Below, one piece after another: positions 12,564 through 26,220 of a stretch of 64,000 nucleotides of DNA. The notes beneath the pieces were generated by a model. That model saw only the letters and a program-made list of their open reading frames with translations, did not search any database and was not told the DNA's origin. A program made the position numbers and the translations under genes. The number at the start of each line of letters is the position of its first letter. Position 1 is the stretch's first letter. This DNA comes from Mansonella perstans (lineage: Eukaryota > Nematoda > Chromadorea > Rhabditida > Onchocercidae): contig JBAMDO010000580.1 of assembly GCA_037074765.1 (NCBI GenBank), positions 558,001-622,000 on the forward strand, read 5' to 3'.

Positions 12564-15500
12564 ATGGTACCAATTCAGAATCGTCCAACTCCTGCACCAC
12601 GTTTAACTAATCAAAAGCCACAGGTACCAAAACGTACCTTGAAACCAACAACACTTATTCTGAATCATGTTATCACTTTATCAGATTCAGCTAAACAGAT
12701 ATCAAATCCTTGGTTGCAACACGATATTCTATCAATTCAAAATTTATTACCAAGTGAAAGAAATCTTCGTCGTGTCAAATCTTTGTCAGCTATCACAAAA
12801 ACAGTTGCAACAAATATTAAACGATCTACTTCATTAATTATTCAAAGCATTGATTATTCTAGAAATAAATATGATGAAGTATTGAACGTAAAAGGTATGG
12901 AACAAGATAATGTTGCAAGGATTACGGAAATGTTGGATTTTTTTGGAAATACAACCCCCACAATAAGTTTATCAGATAAGCAGAAGGATTTATCACTAAA
13001 TATCAATTTAGTAGCAGGAGATAATTTTTCTACCATAACTGAGAGATCAAAATATTCACCGGAAAGTGGCACTGTTTCCGACACTATGAATGAAAATCAC
13101 AACAATAATATTTCGGCAATCATCGATCCAGAGCATGTTCCGGGGAACGGTTTGTGGAACTCAGGATATATCGGTCTTGAAGCATATTCGAGAATGGTAG
13201 AATTACTCCATAATGATGTCACGTCAAGTAATGGGTAATTATTTATCAATGAAATTAGTGAACTGTTGCTTTAAGCCAAAATAAATTAAGTTACATTAAC
13301 TAGTTATATATTTCATATCTACATACATCTTAATTGCATTAGATCTCTGAAGTAATCTACAAAATCGATTGTTGAAACCTTAATGGAATTGATATTTATA
13401 ATTAATCTTTGTGGTATTTTTATAATTAGTAAAATATAGGTAAACATACAAAGATATTAATCACTAATCAAACTCCTAGTAAGTGAGATATCATTTGGAT
13501 GATTATTGTGTAATATTTTAGTGATAGCAATGATTTTTCAATTTCACATTATTGCTTTCATTTGAATTTTCTAGTCTGTTTCAGGTGCAAAAGAAGTCCC
13601 GTTTCTTCTGACGAATGTTCAGGTGCTATCAATGTTGAAAATTCAAAATCTGTGATCGCACATTCTCGAAAAGGGAATAAGAAGATAGATGATTTAGACA
13701 TTTTAGGAGATAGCTTGTTGTTGTCGGCATGGGCTGAAGTCATCGTCTGCAAGAAAGATTATGGTAAACTGTGGATTGTTGTCAAAGAAGGTGCTTTGGT
13801 TGGCTGGGCTACGAATAACAAGGTTCTACAGGTGAGATAATCAGAATACACCAAATTAAACAGGATGTGCTTGGCCCGCATTATTCGGAGAAACATGCAT
13901 GCACACACACCTATACCCATGTCCACACAAAATATGAAATACTAAGGCGAAATAGGAAGAAAAACAGTAGACAAAATTAACATAATGTTAAAAAAATATC
14001 TAAGTTCTCCAATTGAAACTTGCTAAAAAGTTTATATTTGAACTTGTAGATACCGACAATATTATATTTCCAAAATACTCAAATTGCATCCGAAATATGC
14101 TCCAAAATTCCATGTATAACTTAGAAAAAAATTAGCGAGGAAAACGTTGCTAATTTAAGAATAGTAGTAATGAATTTCTATCGCATCCAAAAGTTTCTAG
14201 TTGATCAGTAAGATCGGGAACGAAATGGTCAGGTTCAAATAATAGCAATATAAAATATCAAATGATGAGTTCGTTTTTTCTCACATTTTTATTTTGACAG
14301 AATTTCGATTTTGATTTCATTTGATAGAAAACTATTCAAAGCTAAATCTTGTTTCAGGATAGCAATCCAGTGATTGGTCCTTACTATCTGAAAAACATTT
14401 TGTATGTTGGAAAAAACCCAGCAAATGGTGTGGTTGAGTTACATATTCGGGAAATGTGCAATCATTGGGCAAATCTTAAGCTAAAAATAGTCGCCGATGT
14501 GGAAAAATGGATTTTGGGTATTGTAAAAGTAGGTGGTTTTTCGGCTGTCTTTAATTCAGAAAAAAGAATTTCTTCCATTTATATTCCAATAATAGGACCA
14601 TTCATTGTAAGTTTTGTAGTGTATCATGCCAAAGAATGAATTGTTGCTGTACAGTGTAAGAAGTCTGAATGCCGGAGGTAGCGTATGGATACGTCAGGGG
14701 ACAGCATGCGCATGGTCAAGCGGTTGGATGTTTCTCGATGAAGTTAGTGAACTTTGACTTTAAGCCAAAATGAATTAAGTTACATTAGCATTTATATAGT
14801 CTTATCCAGACTTTAGTTATCCATTAATTTTCAACTTTTCGTGGAAATTGAAGTAATTTACAGCATAAATTATATTACACGTTGGATAGCTGTGCTATAT
14901 TATTTGAACTTGATGTACGTAAATTTGTTGGGATGAAAAGTACACTAAGCAAAGTTGATTGGTGCGCATCGATTGTTGGTTCAATGAAAGGACCATTTCT
15001 TTTGCTACAGGAAGGAGGGTTTGTCTTTTTTCGAATAAGAAGTTCGAAATCTTTGTTTTTAATTTTTATCTTGTTTTAGTTTGGAATATATTTTTAAAAT
15101 ATATTCCATTTTGTTATAGCTCTTTATTCGTGGAAGCTGAGTCTGACGCGGCTACTTTAACATGGATCAATTTACTTAATCATCAAATGAAATGCACTGG
15201 TTATCGATTGGAGGATTCGAAGCTAACATCGGATGATGTTCCTGTTATTGTTGATAAGTAAGTTCGTGCTCGAAAATATTGAATAGTGAGGATTTGATAT
15301 TGGATAAATCTCTAATTCTGTGAGAAAAAGAATTAAATAAATTTCCGTATTTTTCAAAAATGGTTAAAATCTTGTCGAAATTGGTTAATTGATGTTTACA
15401 GCGTTTTTATGACGGCAAATTCTGTTTTGTTTTGCAGGTGTATAAAGTTCATTTCTACTTATGGTCTTCATCAACCCGGCTTATATCGTCGAAACGGTCC

Positions 15501-18450
15501 AAATGTTGAAGTTCGTTCGCTCTTAGCTGAATTCAGAAAGGGTGAGTTGTTATGATAGATTTAAATTTTATTCTTTAAAAAAGTCTTTGAGCATATGAAT
15601 TTCATTATTCTCTGTTTCATTACTTTCAATACTTTTATTTCTTTTTTTTGCATAATCCAGGAACGATATAAATTCAGTACAATTTCAGATCCTATAAATG
15701 TGCATCTGTTGCCTGGATCAGGTGATATGATTAATGTGGTAGCAGATGTACTCCGATCGTTTTTCAGACAGCTTGATTCTCCGCTTGTTCCTTATCATAT
15801 TCAAGATCGACTTTTCGCTGTTGCAAGCATAAAAGGTTTTGGTTCATAATTTTCTCATTTAAATCATAATTTCGGTGAATCTCATTTTCAGATTCAGCTA
15901 GGTTGGATGAATATCATGAAATTTTGATGGGTTTGCCACGAATACGCATTCAAACATTGAGACGTATTCTTGATCACTTAAAAGATGTTACGGAACTTGC
16001 ATATGCAAATTTAGCAACCATCGAAAATGTTGCGAAAGTTTTTGGACCAACGTTATTTTCGGTTGAACAGGTTTTTTTTACTCTCTAGTTAATTTCATTT
16101 CTAACATATTTACAAATTATACGGTTCTTTAATTAGATTATGTCATGATTATTGGCCATACCATGCGTCTCGTGGTATTGAGCACTTTGAGAAAACTAAC
16201 TAATTTATGCAGCAGTTATTTTGTTAAAATTTTGTTTGAAAACAGTTTGTTTAATATTTTCAACTGCTATTCAAGGTTTGGAATAGTTGTCCTCTTTGCT
16301 TCCTCTATGCAACAGTCTCGTCATTTTCTCCTGTGATTTTTGGTGATTTACCATATTGCACTTGAATTTTAGGATAATGGAGTAGATAACAATTTTACTG
16401 CTATGATACAACAAGTGAATCTTGTCAAGGATCTTCTAACTTATTATGCTTCTATATTCCGCATTTCAACTCGTGAAATGATTATAAAGTCAAAAATAAA
16501 CATGTTGCAGGAGAAACCAAATCAAATGAAGGTTTTGCTATTGTTGTTTCAATTTCATTTTTTAAAATATCAGTTTTAATAAAGCCAAAATTTGTGCATT
16601 GGATTTCAGGCCCGTGCAGATGGTTTTCTTGTTTCTGTACATATTCTAGAGAAAGATAACCATACATTCAATATACAATCATCTTCAAATGCGGAACAGG
16701 TAAGCATTTTGATATTACTGTCTAAATTATTGGCTTTAAAACTGATATTATTTTTTTTGGTATTATTTTAATGGTATTATTTTTTATTATGATTTGATCT
16801 TTTATATTGGTGATTATTAGGTGATGCATTACAGGTCTGTGATGCAGCTAGAAACAGGCCAGCTGTTCGTAATGAGGCTGATGTAAACAGTTTTGCACTG
16901 TTTGAGGTATGAAACTACTGTAGTCAGATAAGCTACTCATTTTATCCCATTAACGTTTTTAAAGGTTTGAGTTGCATCGATCGTTATTAAAATATTTTTT
17001 TAGGAAATAAAATGTGGTCAATTGGAAAGGCGAGTGAATCCGTCTGAAAAAATGAGCTCATTGGTTACTGGGAGATGGCTTGACTGGGAACCTGCTGAAT
17101 GCTTTCTTCTATTTAAGAGAGATCCTATTCCTTATTCATTTCAGGTTAATTTTTTAAATCTCCTAACGCGTTTTTTCGATACGTCTGACACACACGTTAT
17201 ATAAATAAGTAATCTATATATTTTTTGTAATTTGTACAGCTATATTTTTGTGAAATTTGCAAAAACGTGTAAGCAGTTTAGGAAACGCTTGTATAAGTGT
17301 TCTTACAGTTTAAATTTCAGAAATAATACCCTCAGATAATACTTAAAGTCCTGATTTATGTTGAGAATTATAAGTAAGCTTATGTAAGTGATTACATTAT
17401 AGTTGGCTCGAGCTGATATATAAGGGTGAGATCGGGATTAACGTGATGTATTTAGGGCTCTTGCAAGTGAATTCTTTGTTTCTAAAAATGAAGGAATCAA
17501 ATAATTTGTGATTAAATATTGTCTTTATGCCTGCTAATTAAGAGATAGTTTTGATTGTAAAAAACGATAAGTTTTCAGCTAGTAACTTACAAAGACAAAC
17601 ATTCGGATAATTGATTTTTTAAGCTTTTTATTTCTTTTACTTTAGTAACAAAATAACTTAATTTTATGGTGTCTAAGTAAACAACAGTCTTTTCTCTCCA
17701 GCTTTCATATCCATTTGCCGATGATGTGCGGATGGCGGAGCAGGGGACAAAATCGTTCAGCGTTGGTCATCTGAAACTAGAGAGCGGAATAATTGCTTAC
17801 TACAGTAAGGTATGCAAATATTCCTATCATTATGAAATATTGAATTCCATTGATATTGTAAATTTGATGAGAATAAATATCGTTTTGTTAGCTAATCTGA
17901 ATTAGTTCAATTTTCATTTTATTTACCATGGTAATGGCAATTTTAACATGAAATTAGTTTACCGTTTCTTAATAATTTCGATCTGGAATTGGACTTACAG
18001 TACTTCATTGTTTGAATATTAATGTATCTTGTTTCTGCCGTTTTATCCATTCCTTCTGTCTTATCCTTCAAGCAACTAATTAAGTTCTGAGTGAAGAACT
18101 GAACACTAAGGTTTGAAACCTTTTAGTCTGAGAATTGTTAGGATTTGTAAACTCTCTGCGCAACAGACGATGAAAAATTTCAATTTTTGCAGGGTTTGAA
18201 AAAAGTGAATGAATGGCATACAGACGATATGCTATGGTACATTGGACATGAAAACAGTCGTAAACCACCTTATCCGCACACTCTTACATTTATATTACCA
18301 AAAGATAATAACTTCAAATATAAATCGAAATACATGGGTTATTGTGTCGCGTTTCGCGAGGCTACTTTGAGATCGCAATGGCTGAATGCAGTAATAAGTT
18401 CGCAGCAAGGTTTTCATGAAAATTCTGCTATGCCTTTGGTGCAAATTTGA
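12564..18450 (+). CDS. ARAP-like RhoGAP with PH and RA domains, no ArfGAP
   Basis: Predicted GTPase-activating protein for Rho-family GTPases, recruited by phosphoinositides and Ras/Rap. Proposed exons: 12564-13234, 13585-13831, 14358-14620, 14655-14742, 14864-15018, 15120-15257, 15438-15541, 15689-15835, 15892-16070, 16373-16531, 16610-16699, 16835-16906, 17004-17144, 17702-17809, 18193-18450; about 939 residues. Order: a 220-residue low-complexity N-terminus starting with a Pro/Arg patch (RPTPAPR); PH1; PH2 (SVWIRQGTACAWSSGWMFLD); RhoGAP with arginine finger in GLYRRNG and later VFGPTLFSV; an RA domain (about 16610-17144); a final split PH. This is the ARAP order minus SAM and ArfGAP. The junction near 14607-14655 is uncertain: keeping frame needs a 34-base intron. 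Nematode relatives are annotated as ARAP homologues. Confidence 0.82.
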
Positions 18451-20917
18451 ATTTTTGTAGTTTTTTTAAAAAAATATATATCATTAATTTCTTCTGTTTA
18501 TCTATCTCTATTTATTATTCTATATGTTCTCTGTTATATGTTGTTTTATTTCAATCACTACACTTGTAACGTTGCCACCGTTTGTGCCAGTTTATTCTAA
18601 ACTCATCTTCTTCTTTGTTAACTAGCTGATTAACTTAGTTCCTATGTAATGTAAGTAGTTTTATTTTGCAGGGTGTTCCAATCTTTTTTTTTTGCCTAAA
18701 TTGGAATTTCAGGTTCTTTTATGAATGTTCCAGCTTTTGCAAGAAATGCTGCATAAATGATATAATGAAGAGATCTAAAGCCTTAAGTGGCTTGTCGACA
18801 GAAGAAAGATTCATCTTTCGTTTTCATCAAGTCTATAAAACTCTTTAGTAAATGGCAATTTACTAATTGCTGCTGGTAAAACTGTTTCTTTTACCAGAGG
18901 TTCCATTTGCTTGAGATGTTATTTTATAGTATTTCAATTCGAATCGCATTTTTAATGCGGGATTTAAACCCATGAATTTTACTCTTAACTAGGTGAAGTT
19001 TAATTCGCCATAAAATTCGCGATTTATTGATTTTTGGTTTCACAGTTTTAAAATTTATGATATTCATTGCTGGGATAATCTCTTTTTCTGATAATATGCT
19101 GGGTTTATTAGTACATGTGGTAACTGCAAATTTTATTCTGAATAGCAGAATTATCCGGGAAATGAATGATGCATAGTGGTTTATATCTATATGAGAAAAG
19201 TTTTGGCACGCACATCAGGATTAAAATATTTATTCTAAGAGATTTTCAAGTAGAGAAGAAAATCGTTTGTAGGTTAATTTATGTTTAATTAAAATGAGGA
19301 ATCAAATACACCAGGAAGTTGTGAATCACTGTATTCATAACTGTTCTGGTATGCGTAATTCATTATTGTAATTAATATATCACTTAATAAAGTAAGGATT
19401 TATTAGGTATCGGGCTGATTTTGTATATTTTGTCATATTATGCATGCAATTAATTAATGCAAGTTTGATGCAATGTAATTGAATTGTACAGATACTTTTT
19501 GTATTATCGATTGACTTCCTACGCTATCAATTTTATGCAATCTAAAAGAAATCTTAAAAAAATAGTGCGAAATTCGAAAGAGCATTTGTGTAATATCTTT
19601 TTCATATCAGTGAATGAAATTGATAGGATAGACTTTTGGGAATAAAGAAAGACAAAGAGTATCATGTACTTTTGTTTTAAAAATTTCTCAAGTTAAGAAG
19701 ATTTTTATTACAATTTAAATGTAATAATTCCCAGGAATTCATTTCTTCATGATTTAGTTCATCGATAGTGTTTAATTTGGGATACTGAATCATATGCTGT
19801 ATAGCAATATCTCATTATTTGTCTATTTCTATTAATTTATATGTTGATAAAAGAATAAAGTACTGGAGAAGATTGAAATTATTAGTAGTAAGTGATGAGT
19901 TGTTTATTACTCCTTCAATTATGTTAGTATCTATCGGGTTTATTTAAAGAACTGGTGAAGCAAAGTAATTTTAGGACATATTATGCTTAATTACCCATGT
20001 ATTTTGAATACGATCATTTTTTTCAGTCGAAGCTGTTTGATGCTTTGGCAGCAATGAGATCTTTTCTAATTGGCTGACTAATGCAAGAGATAATTGTAGT
20101 AGATTGTGTCACTTACAATGTATAATTGGCCTCACATAATTGTATTTGATCCCTCTATGCGTAAACAATTATCCAAACAAAAATAATCTTTACACTACAA
20201 TTTTCCTACTTTTATAAATTTAATTTAAAAAGGTTCTGTGATATGGAAACTCCAGTTATCTTGATAATTTTCTATGTTGTAAATTATTTCGGGTTTCAAA
20301 ACAAATATTAGCATATCAAACTAAACTTATAAATATTAGTATATAAGTTTATTTAAGGGCTACAAAGTAACATTTTACTCGGATATACAACATCGATCTA
20401 CTTTAATGATTTTCAACGTTTTCTTGATTAGGGACAATTTTAGCTTTTTTATTTGCAGAGAAACCATGAAGTTCAAAAATAATGAACTCTGTTAAGTTAA
20501 AATTGTAAGCTAACAATGGGATCATAGAAGGATTTCGGTACTTACAACATAATATTTTTAAAAAAAAAAGACATCTTTTATTTCCTACTTTTAACCCATT
20601 CATATTTATCAATTTCTATTATTATCAATCTCCGAAATAAATTCCGAGCAAGAGATCTTTAATGAATAAATCGGTTGAACTAATGTTCAACATTGCTTTT
20701 GATAATAAATAACAGTTTGAGATGGTGAGTCTCATTTTTTCTTTAGTGTAGTATGCTTACACTTCATGGGTATCTTTTTTGACATACAAAGTGAAATTAT
20801 ATAAGGCCAATGAAGCTGTAATAATTTATAGCTTATTTATATGATTTTACAGCATATTTTATAACGGATCACACTGTACATTTCCATATCATGCTAAAAA
20901 AGATTGTCCACAATTCC
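18451..20917. other. Intergenic, 3' ends of ARAP-like and CCDC92-like genes
   Basis: The two genes converge here. An acceptor-like TTTTGCAG precedes an open frame at about 18666-18848 that could be an alternative 3' exon of the ARAP-like gene, but no in-phase donor was found. The rest is AT-rich and shows no gene. Confidence 0.45.
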
Positions 20918-23900
20918 CTATATTGTATTTTGTGTCGATTCATTCATCGAGGTTGAAACTTTAGAATTCATGGAATTTGACGTATTGCATGCATTCAAAA
21001 AATTTCGAATTTCATATAACGAACGGGTAAGTGACATCCGATCGTGTAAAGCTAGCATCTGTAATCGTGTTGGCTTCTCGATACTGCATCCCGACGGTGG
21101 TATGCTACGTGGTTTTGCGTATAACGATGGTAAATGATTTGAACGTGGCCTGAAAAGCAAAAACCAAATAAGCTATCAGCAATATGTTTATTTGCTCTGT
21201 GTTCTGATGGTGTCTCTCAAATACTGTTTTATTGCGTGGTAGGTTGTAACAGAAGTAATACTAATTAGGATCCGTAAAAAGTTATCGCTCAGCAAAGTTA
21301 ACATCTTGGAAAACTGGAAATAGAGTTAGACTTACGTTGAAGATGTGTAACTATACTTTTGTGCGACAACATTTGGTCGTCCGCCTGGATAGCTTATAGA
21401 AGCGTTACGGATTAGACACGTATATGACAAGTTATTATCTTTTTTACCAAAAAATGATGCCGGAGCAGGATTCCAACGAACGGTTAGTGGTGATTGGAAA
21501 TGAAATCGAGCAGGAATATCATTTTCAGTTGCCTCAGCCGACATTCCAAATGGAAGCTTGAAAGCATCAATAGTAACTGTTTTTTTTTGAAATGAACTTT
21601 CAAAATATTTTTAATTTCAGGAAAAATAGAGACTGCAGTTAGAAAAACCCAAACTTTTAAGGAGAGCCAGGTATGAAGTCACATAGGTTGGTCAGAGAGT
21701 TATAACTATAAGGCACTCAAAGAAGGGATTATATGGAGTCGAGATCGACTTTTCTTGAGTTACAGAAGTCCTGTTTAGATTTTAATTCCATGGTAAAGAT
21801 TGCAGAGTAAATTTAAAAAAAAAAAAAAAAAAAACTCATTCACAGCAGTGAATAAATAAAAAATAAAGGAAGCATTACCTGAGCCATTAATTTAGTTATT
21901 TGTGTTGTTTTTTCATTGAGTTCCTCGCTTAGCTGACGAATTTTGCCACCCTGCACATTTTATTCATATCTTTTGCATATTTTTTGCAGATTAATAAACA
22001 AGACTTATGAAAATGTAAAATAGACTGTTTTTTATTCGAAATGCAAAATTATATTTTAACTTGTTTTTTGTTCGAAATACAAAATTATATTTTAAGTTGT
22101 TTTTTGTTCGAAATGCGAAATCATATTTTAACTAGAAATTCAATAATCAAAATAATTTGCCAATTTCTGGCTTTTCCAATTATGTATGTTTTTAATTTAT
22201 TTTTATATATTCAAATTTCGTTCTCAGCGGATCCGTAGGCTAGTCTAAATGATCAGAAGATCTCAAATTAATCTAACAGTTTCACGTCAGAAATTCTTAC
22301 AGAACTGTTTTCAACACAATCCGTCTTTAATTTATTTTTATAAATTTCCACACAGAAGTGTGAAAATGAATAACGGAACACACCGCTCTGAAACACGGAG
22401 ATATACCAGTTTTCTGATAGCAAAAAGAATGTTCATTGATATCCATAAGAAATCCGATATGACTACCGCAAGATGCTATTTTTCATAGTAAGAAAGATCT
22501 TATTACGTTATCGTAATAATAACATAATGCTAATGAATGTTGAAGTATGATAATGATTAAGGTGAACTGCTGAACGATGAAATTAATACTTAACCTGATA
22601 TGTGAGTTTATTTCTCAGTGTTTTGACGGTTTCATTTGTTTCTTGCTTCAAGTCTTCAAATTTTTCTTCGTATTTCTTCAACTCCTGATTCAACTTCTCC
22701 ACATTCTGTTCTGCTTTCTCGAGACTATAATCCAATCGTGAGTGTCGAATGATAATTCTATTTCGTGACTGCATGTGTCATTAATTACAAATGAATTTTA
22801 ATGAAAGTAAAAGAAATAAAAACTAGGGATAATTTAAATGTTTGAAGAACACTCGATCTTTTCGTTTAAAATTTACAAATTAAAGTAAAGGAAATAAAAA
22901 AATAATAACAAGCTAAATTATTCAGGCACAACAATAGCTTATTGTCTCAACAAACAAGAGATTGCTAAAAATATTTGTGAACTGTTCTTTTTCAATTAAG
23001 ACAACCAACAGAAACAGTAGAGGCGCTGAAAAAAATTTTAGAAAAGTCAAATATGTTCTTCTGTTAAGAAATCAACAGTGCTTGCGTTTTTAAGTTGAAA
23101 ATATTTGTTGGTTGTCTTAATTGAAAACATTGGAAAAATTGAAAAAATTGAAAAAATTAATTAAAAAAATTGATTAATTGAAAAAACTTAATTGAAAAAA
23201 AAAACTTAATTCACTTAATTGAAAAAACAAAATGTTGTTGTCTTAATTGGAAATATTCCTTCTTAAATCTTAAACACTTAACTTTCCTAAATAAAACTTA
23301 AGATTTTGGTCAGCGAAGAGTGAGAGAACTATCCATCAAAAAGCAATGTCTTCGTAAGACAGCGAATTCGAAATTTTAAAAACATTTTTCAAATGGCTTG
23401 GTTTTTAGTAAGTACCTTTTTCGAAGTTGTTCGTTTTCTTTTTTCAGCATCATGGAGCAGTCAAATGAGTTCTTCACATAAAGCCTATGATAGAGATCTG
23501 TAATAGATTAAAAAATTAGAGCAAATTAGCTCAGTGCTTTCTAAAATATCAGAATTAAGACCCAGGAACAGGCGAATTTATTTAGTAATTTATTAGTACT
23601 ATTAATAAACCAAGATAGATAATTGGTCCAGACTTATGGTTATTTTTGAAGTAATGCCAAATTCCCTCTTTAAGTCGCATACTCATCTTCTTTTATCACC
23701 TCGTAACTTCTTAGAAACTCATTCCTGATTTGGTAGAACAGAATGGGCATTCATTCCAGTTCTGAAAACTTTGAACGTTTCATAATTCTGGGATCTTGAA
23801 TCAAGAAGCCGAAAATTCGAAAATTAAGCGCAATTAGAGTATATAAAACTCATTTATTTTCAAATAATTCTGAGATTTGAAATTTCATAAATTACAATTC

Positions 23901-26220
23901 AACTAATTTTTGAGGTAACAAAATAAACGGAAGAATGTGACGCTTTATAAAAAAATGGTGATATTAGTTTGTGCATTCTATAATACGATACTATTATTTT
24001 ATATATCCTGCTGTTGGCATATAATTAAATCATACTTATTTATTTAACTAGATTGAAAATAAGAGCAAAAAATAAATTATTCAAACACAAGTTAAAGGAA
24101 AATATCTCTTTCAGACTCTGTCAAAGAATCAGGACCGTATTTTGCAGAAGGCTCACAAAAAAAAATTCATTGTAGGAGTTTGTGTTGTTTTTTGATTAGT
24201 GCCAACTTTATTGAATGCTGTGTAAAGTACAGAAATTGAAAATAAACACTGAATGCATTCTCTCTATAAACCGATAAGATAAAGTGAGAAAATTACGCCA
24301 TTTTGTGGACAGTTTGGTCATTTAGTATTAACCCAGCAGTTTAAGCTAACTTTTTATTCCTCATTGAGCTGGTTAACATGATTTGTAGAAGAAGTAAAAT
24401 TGCCAATTAAAAATTATGAAATAGTTGACATTTTTTCCTTCAAAGAAAGGGAGTGAATAGCGAATTATGAATTTTCTAGAAGGAACTTTAAAAAATCTTA
24501 CTTATTCTAATTCGTTTTCTAATATCTCACATTAGAATGTAATTTACCATTACCTCTCAAACGCTGATGAAGTCTTTCAATTTCGGCGTGTAAACCACTC
24601 AGCATTTGAGAATTCTCGTTTTTCAAAAAAGATATTTGAGTAGATTCATGCTGACGCCACATATCATCTCGTTCCTGAATCGCTGCGTTTATACGGCGCG
24701 CACAGATTTCATTAATCAAACTTTCAATCCCACCGAATTCTGCTTTCTAAAATTAATTAAATCTGCCAAAAAAAAATCTCCACCAAGGTAATGGTAAAAA
24801 GCGACAATGTCAAAGTTAAATATTTCATGTATTTCATGTAGTTTTCACTTTACAAAAAATTATTTTTATTGCATATACTAAATTATTTTATTGCATATAC
24901 TCTGATACTAAGCACAGCTGTTCTAGGACCATTAAATGTGGTGCTTTTTCAGCCTATCGAACTTCATGAATATGATTTATCTTGATATTTATTTTAATCG
25001 TCATAAGGTTCTGAAGAACAATTTACGCTAAAGTTTGCAAAATAAATAGCATAGAAGCAAAAATCAACACAACAGGATAAACAAGCCAAAATCACTAAGA
25101 AGATATTACATAAATTTATTAAAATTAAGATGTCATGCACATTAATACTTACCTTGGACACCTTAAATTTGTGTGTTCATTAATTGTTGATTTTAGCTTA
25201 TTTTATTTGATTACTCGCTAAAAGCTTTACACAATTCACTCTTTTACTTTAGCTACACTTCCTTGATTTGACCGTTACTTTGATTATTTATTTTTTTTAA
25301 AAAAATGAAGCTATAAATTAAACATATATTACTTATAAAAGAAGAAATTATAATTCCTGTTTTAAAATTTTCTAAAATAAAAAACGAACAGAAGCTGTAC
25401 CCAATTTATTTTCGCCACGACAAGCTCATATTGATGCAAGCTCAGAAATTTTTTCTGCAAAGTAATTTTTGTCTGCTAAAACACATTTTATTAACTTTTT
25501 TCTTTATTGCAATTAATGTTAGAAAGCTTCGAAACAGCGTTCAGAACGCTACAAGAATAGATATTTAAAACTTTGTTCTTTTAGTATTCGGGATTGATGA
25601 AGAGCTAGACAGACGATTGCAAATTTAATTTGTGAGTAATGGATTTAATTTTCATTAATTTCATTTCGAGATGCAGGAATTCGTTTCTTTGCAATCCTAA
25701 AATATTTCTTCCGAAATAGCAAATGAGCATTACTGTGATCTGCCATGCTATAATTGACTTAAATTTGTCCAAAGATAATTCGATGTGCATACATATGTTC
25801 TTTGTTTTACCAATATTCATTAGATTATTCATGAAATCATTAGTTTTTTTTTTTCAAAATGATCTTTGACACCACAGATACGTCCGAATTAACTTCAGTT
25901 GGAAAGCTAACACACATTTATTTATCCGCCCATCTGCAGGATACCTGTGTTTTTCGATTACCAAATTCATTTAAATATTTTATTATATGTAACACTTCGA
26001 AATCCATATGAATTTACTTACGGAAATGAATTTTGTTAATAATTGTGCAATTGTTTCTTTCGTATCTGAATCGAAATACTGTGTTTCTGCGATACATTTT
26101 GAGATATCACTAATTATGCTAGTTGCTCTTTCTTCCAGCAACAGCTCTAATTTCGGTTCTGCAGATTTTAGAATTATCAAATCCTCAGCAATTAAAGTTA
26201 AATCAATAATAAACTGATTA
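20918..26220 (-). CDS. CCDC92-like coiled-coil protein (5' end not found)
   Basis: Seven minus-strand exons join in frame in transcription order: 26022-26220, 24554-24746, 23416-23497, 22595-22757, 21879-21950, 21336-21556, 20918-21149. The second exon encodes STQISFLKNENSQMLSGLHA followed by EIERLHQRLRG. This resembles the N-terminal signature of CCDC92/CCDC74 (FLQREHASTLKGLHSEIRRL). The next exons are coiled coil (LEKAEQNVEKLNQELKKYEE), then GGKIRQLSEELNEKTTQITK, which resembles the second CCDC92 helix. The C-terminal 150 residues are Ser/Pro/Arg-rich and low complexity. Family members are linked to centrosomes or cilia, but the role here is inferred only. The first exon starts in phase 2, so at least one upstream coding exon is missing from this model. 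Confidence 0.68.
22026..22133. repeat. Three tandem copies of a 36-bp unit
   Basis: Units at 22026-22061, 22062-22097 and 22098-22133 share TGTTTTTT(A/G)TTCGAAAT and ATATTTTAA cores with a few substitutions. They lie in an intron of the CCDC92-like gene. Confidence 0.9.
22989..23127. repeat. Inverted repeat with perfect 22-bp arms
   Basis: The left arm at 22989-23010 (TTTTCAATTAAGACAACC plus AACA) and the right arm at 23106-23127 are exact reverse complements separated by 95 bases. An AATTGAAAAA-rich simple repeat follows to about 23250. The element sits in an intron of the CCDC92-like gene. It could be a foldback or MITE remnant. Confidence 0.85.

Noticed and set aside
15661..15688. In-frame extension (GAACGATATAAA) as start of the RhoGAP exon
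   Set aside because: The preceding exon ends in phase 1, which requires the acceptor at 15687-15688. The longer form would hit a stop.
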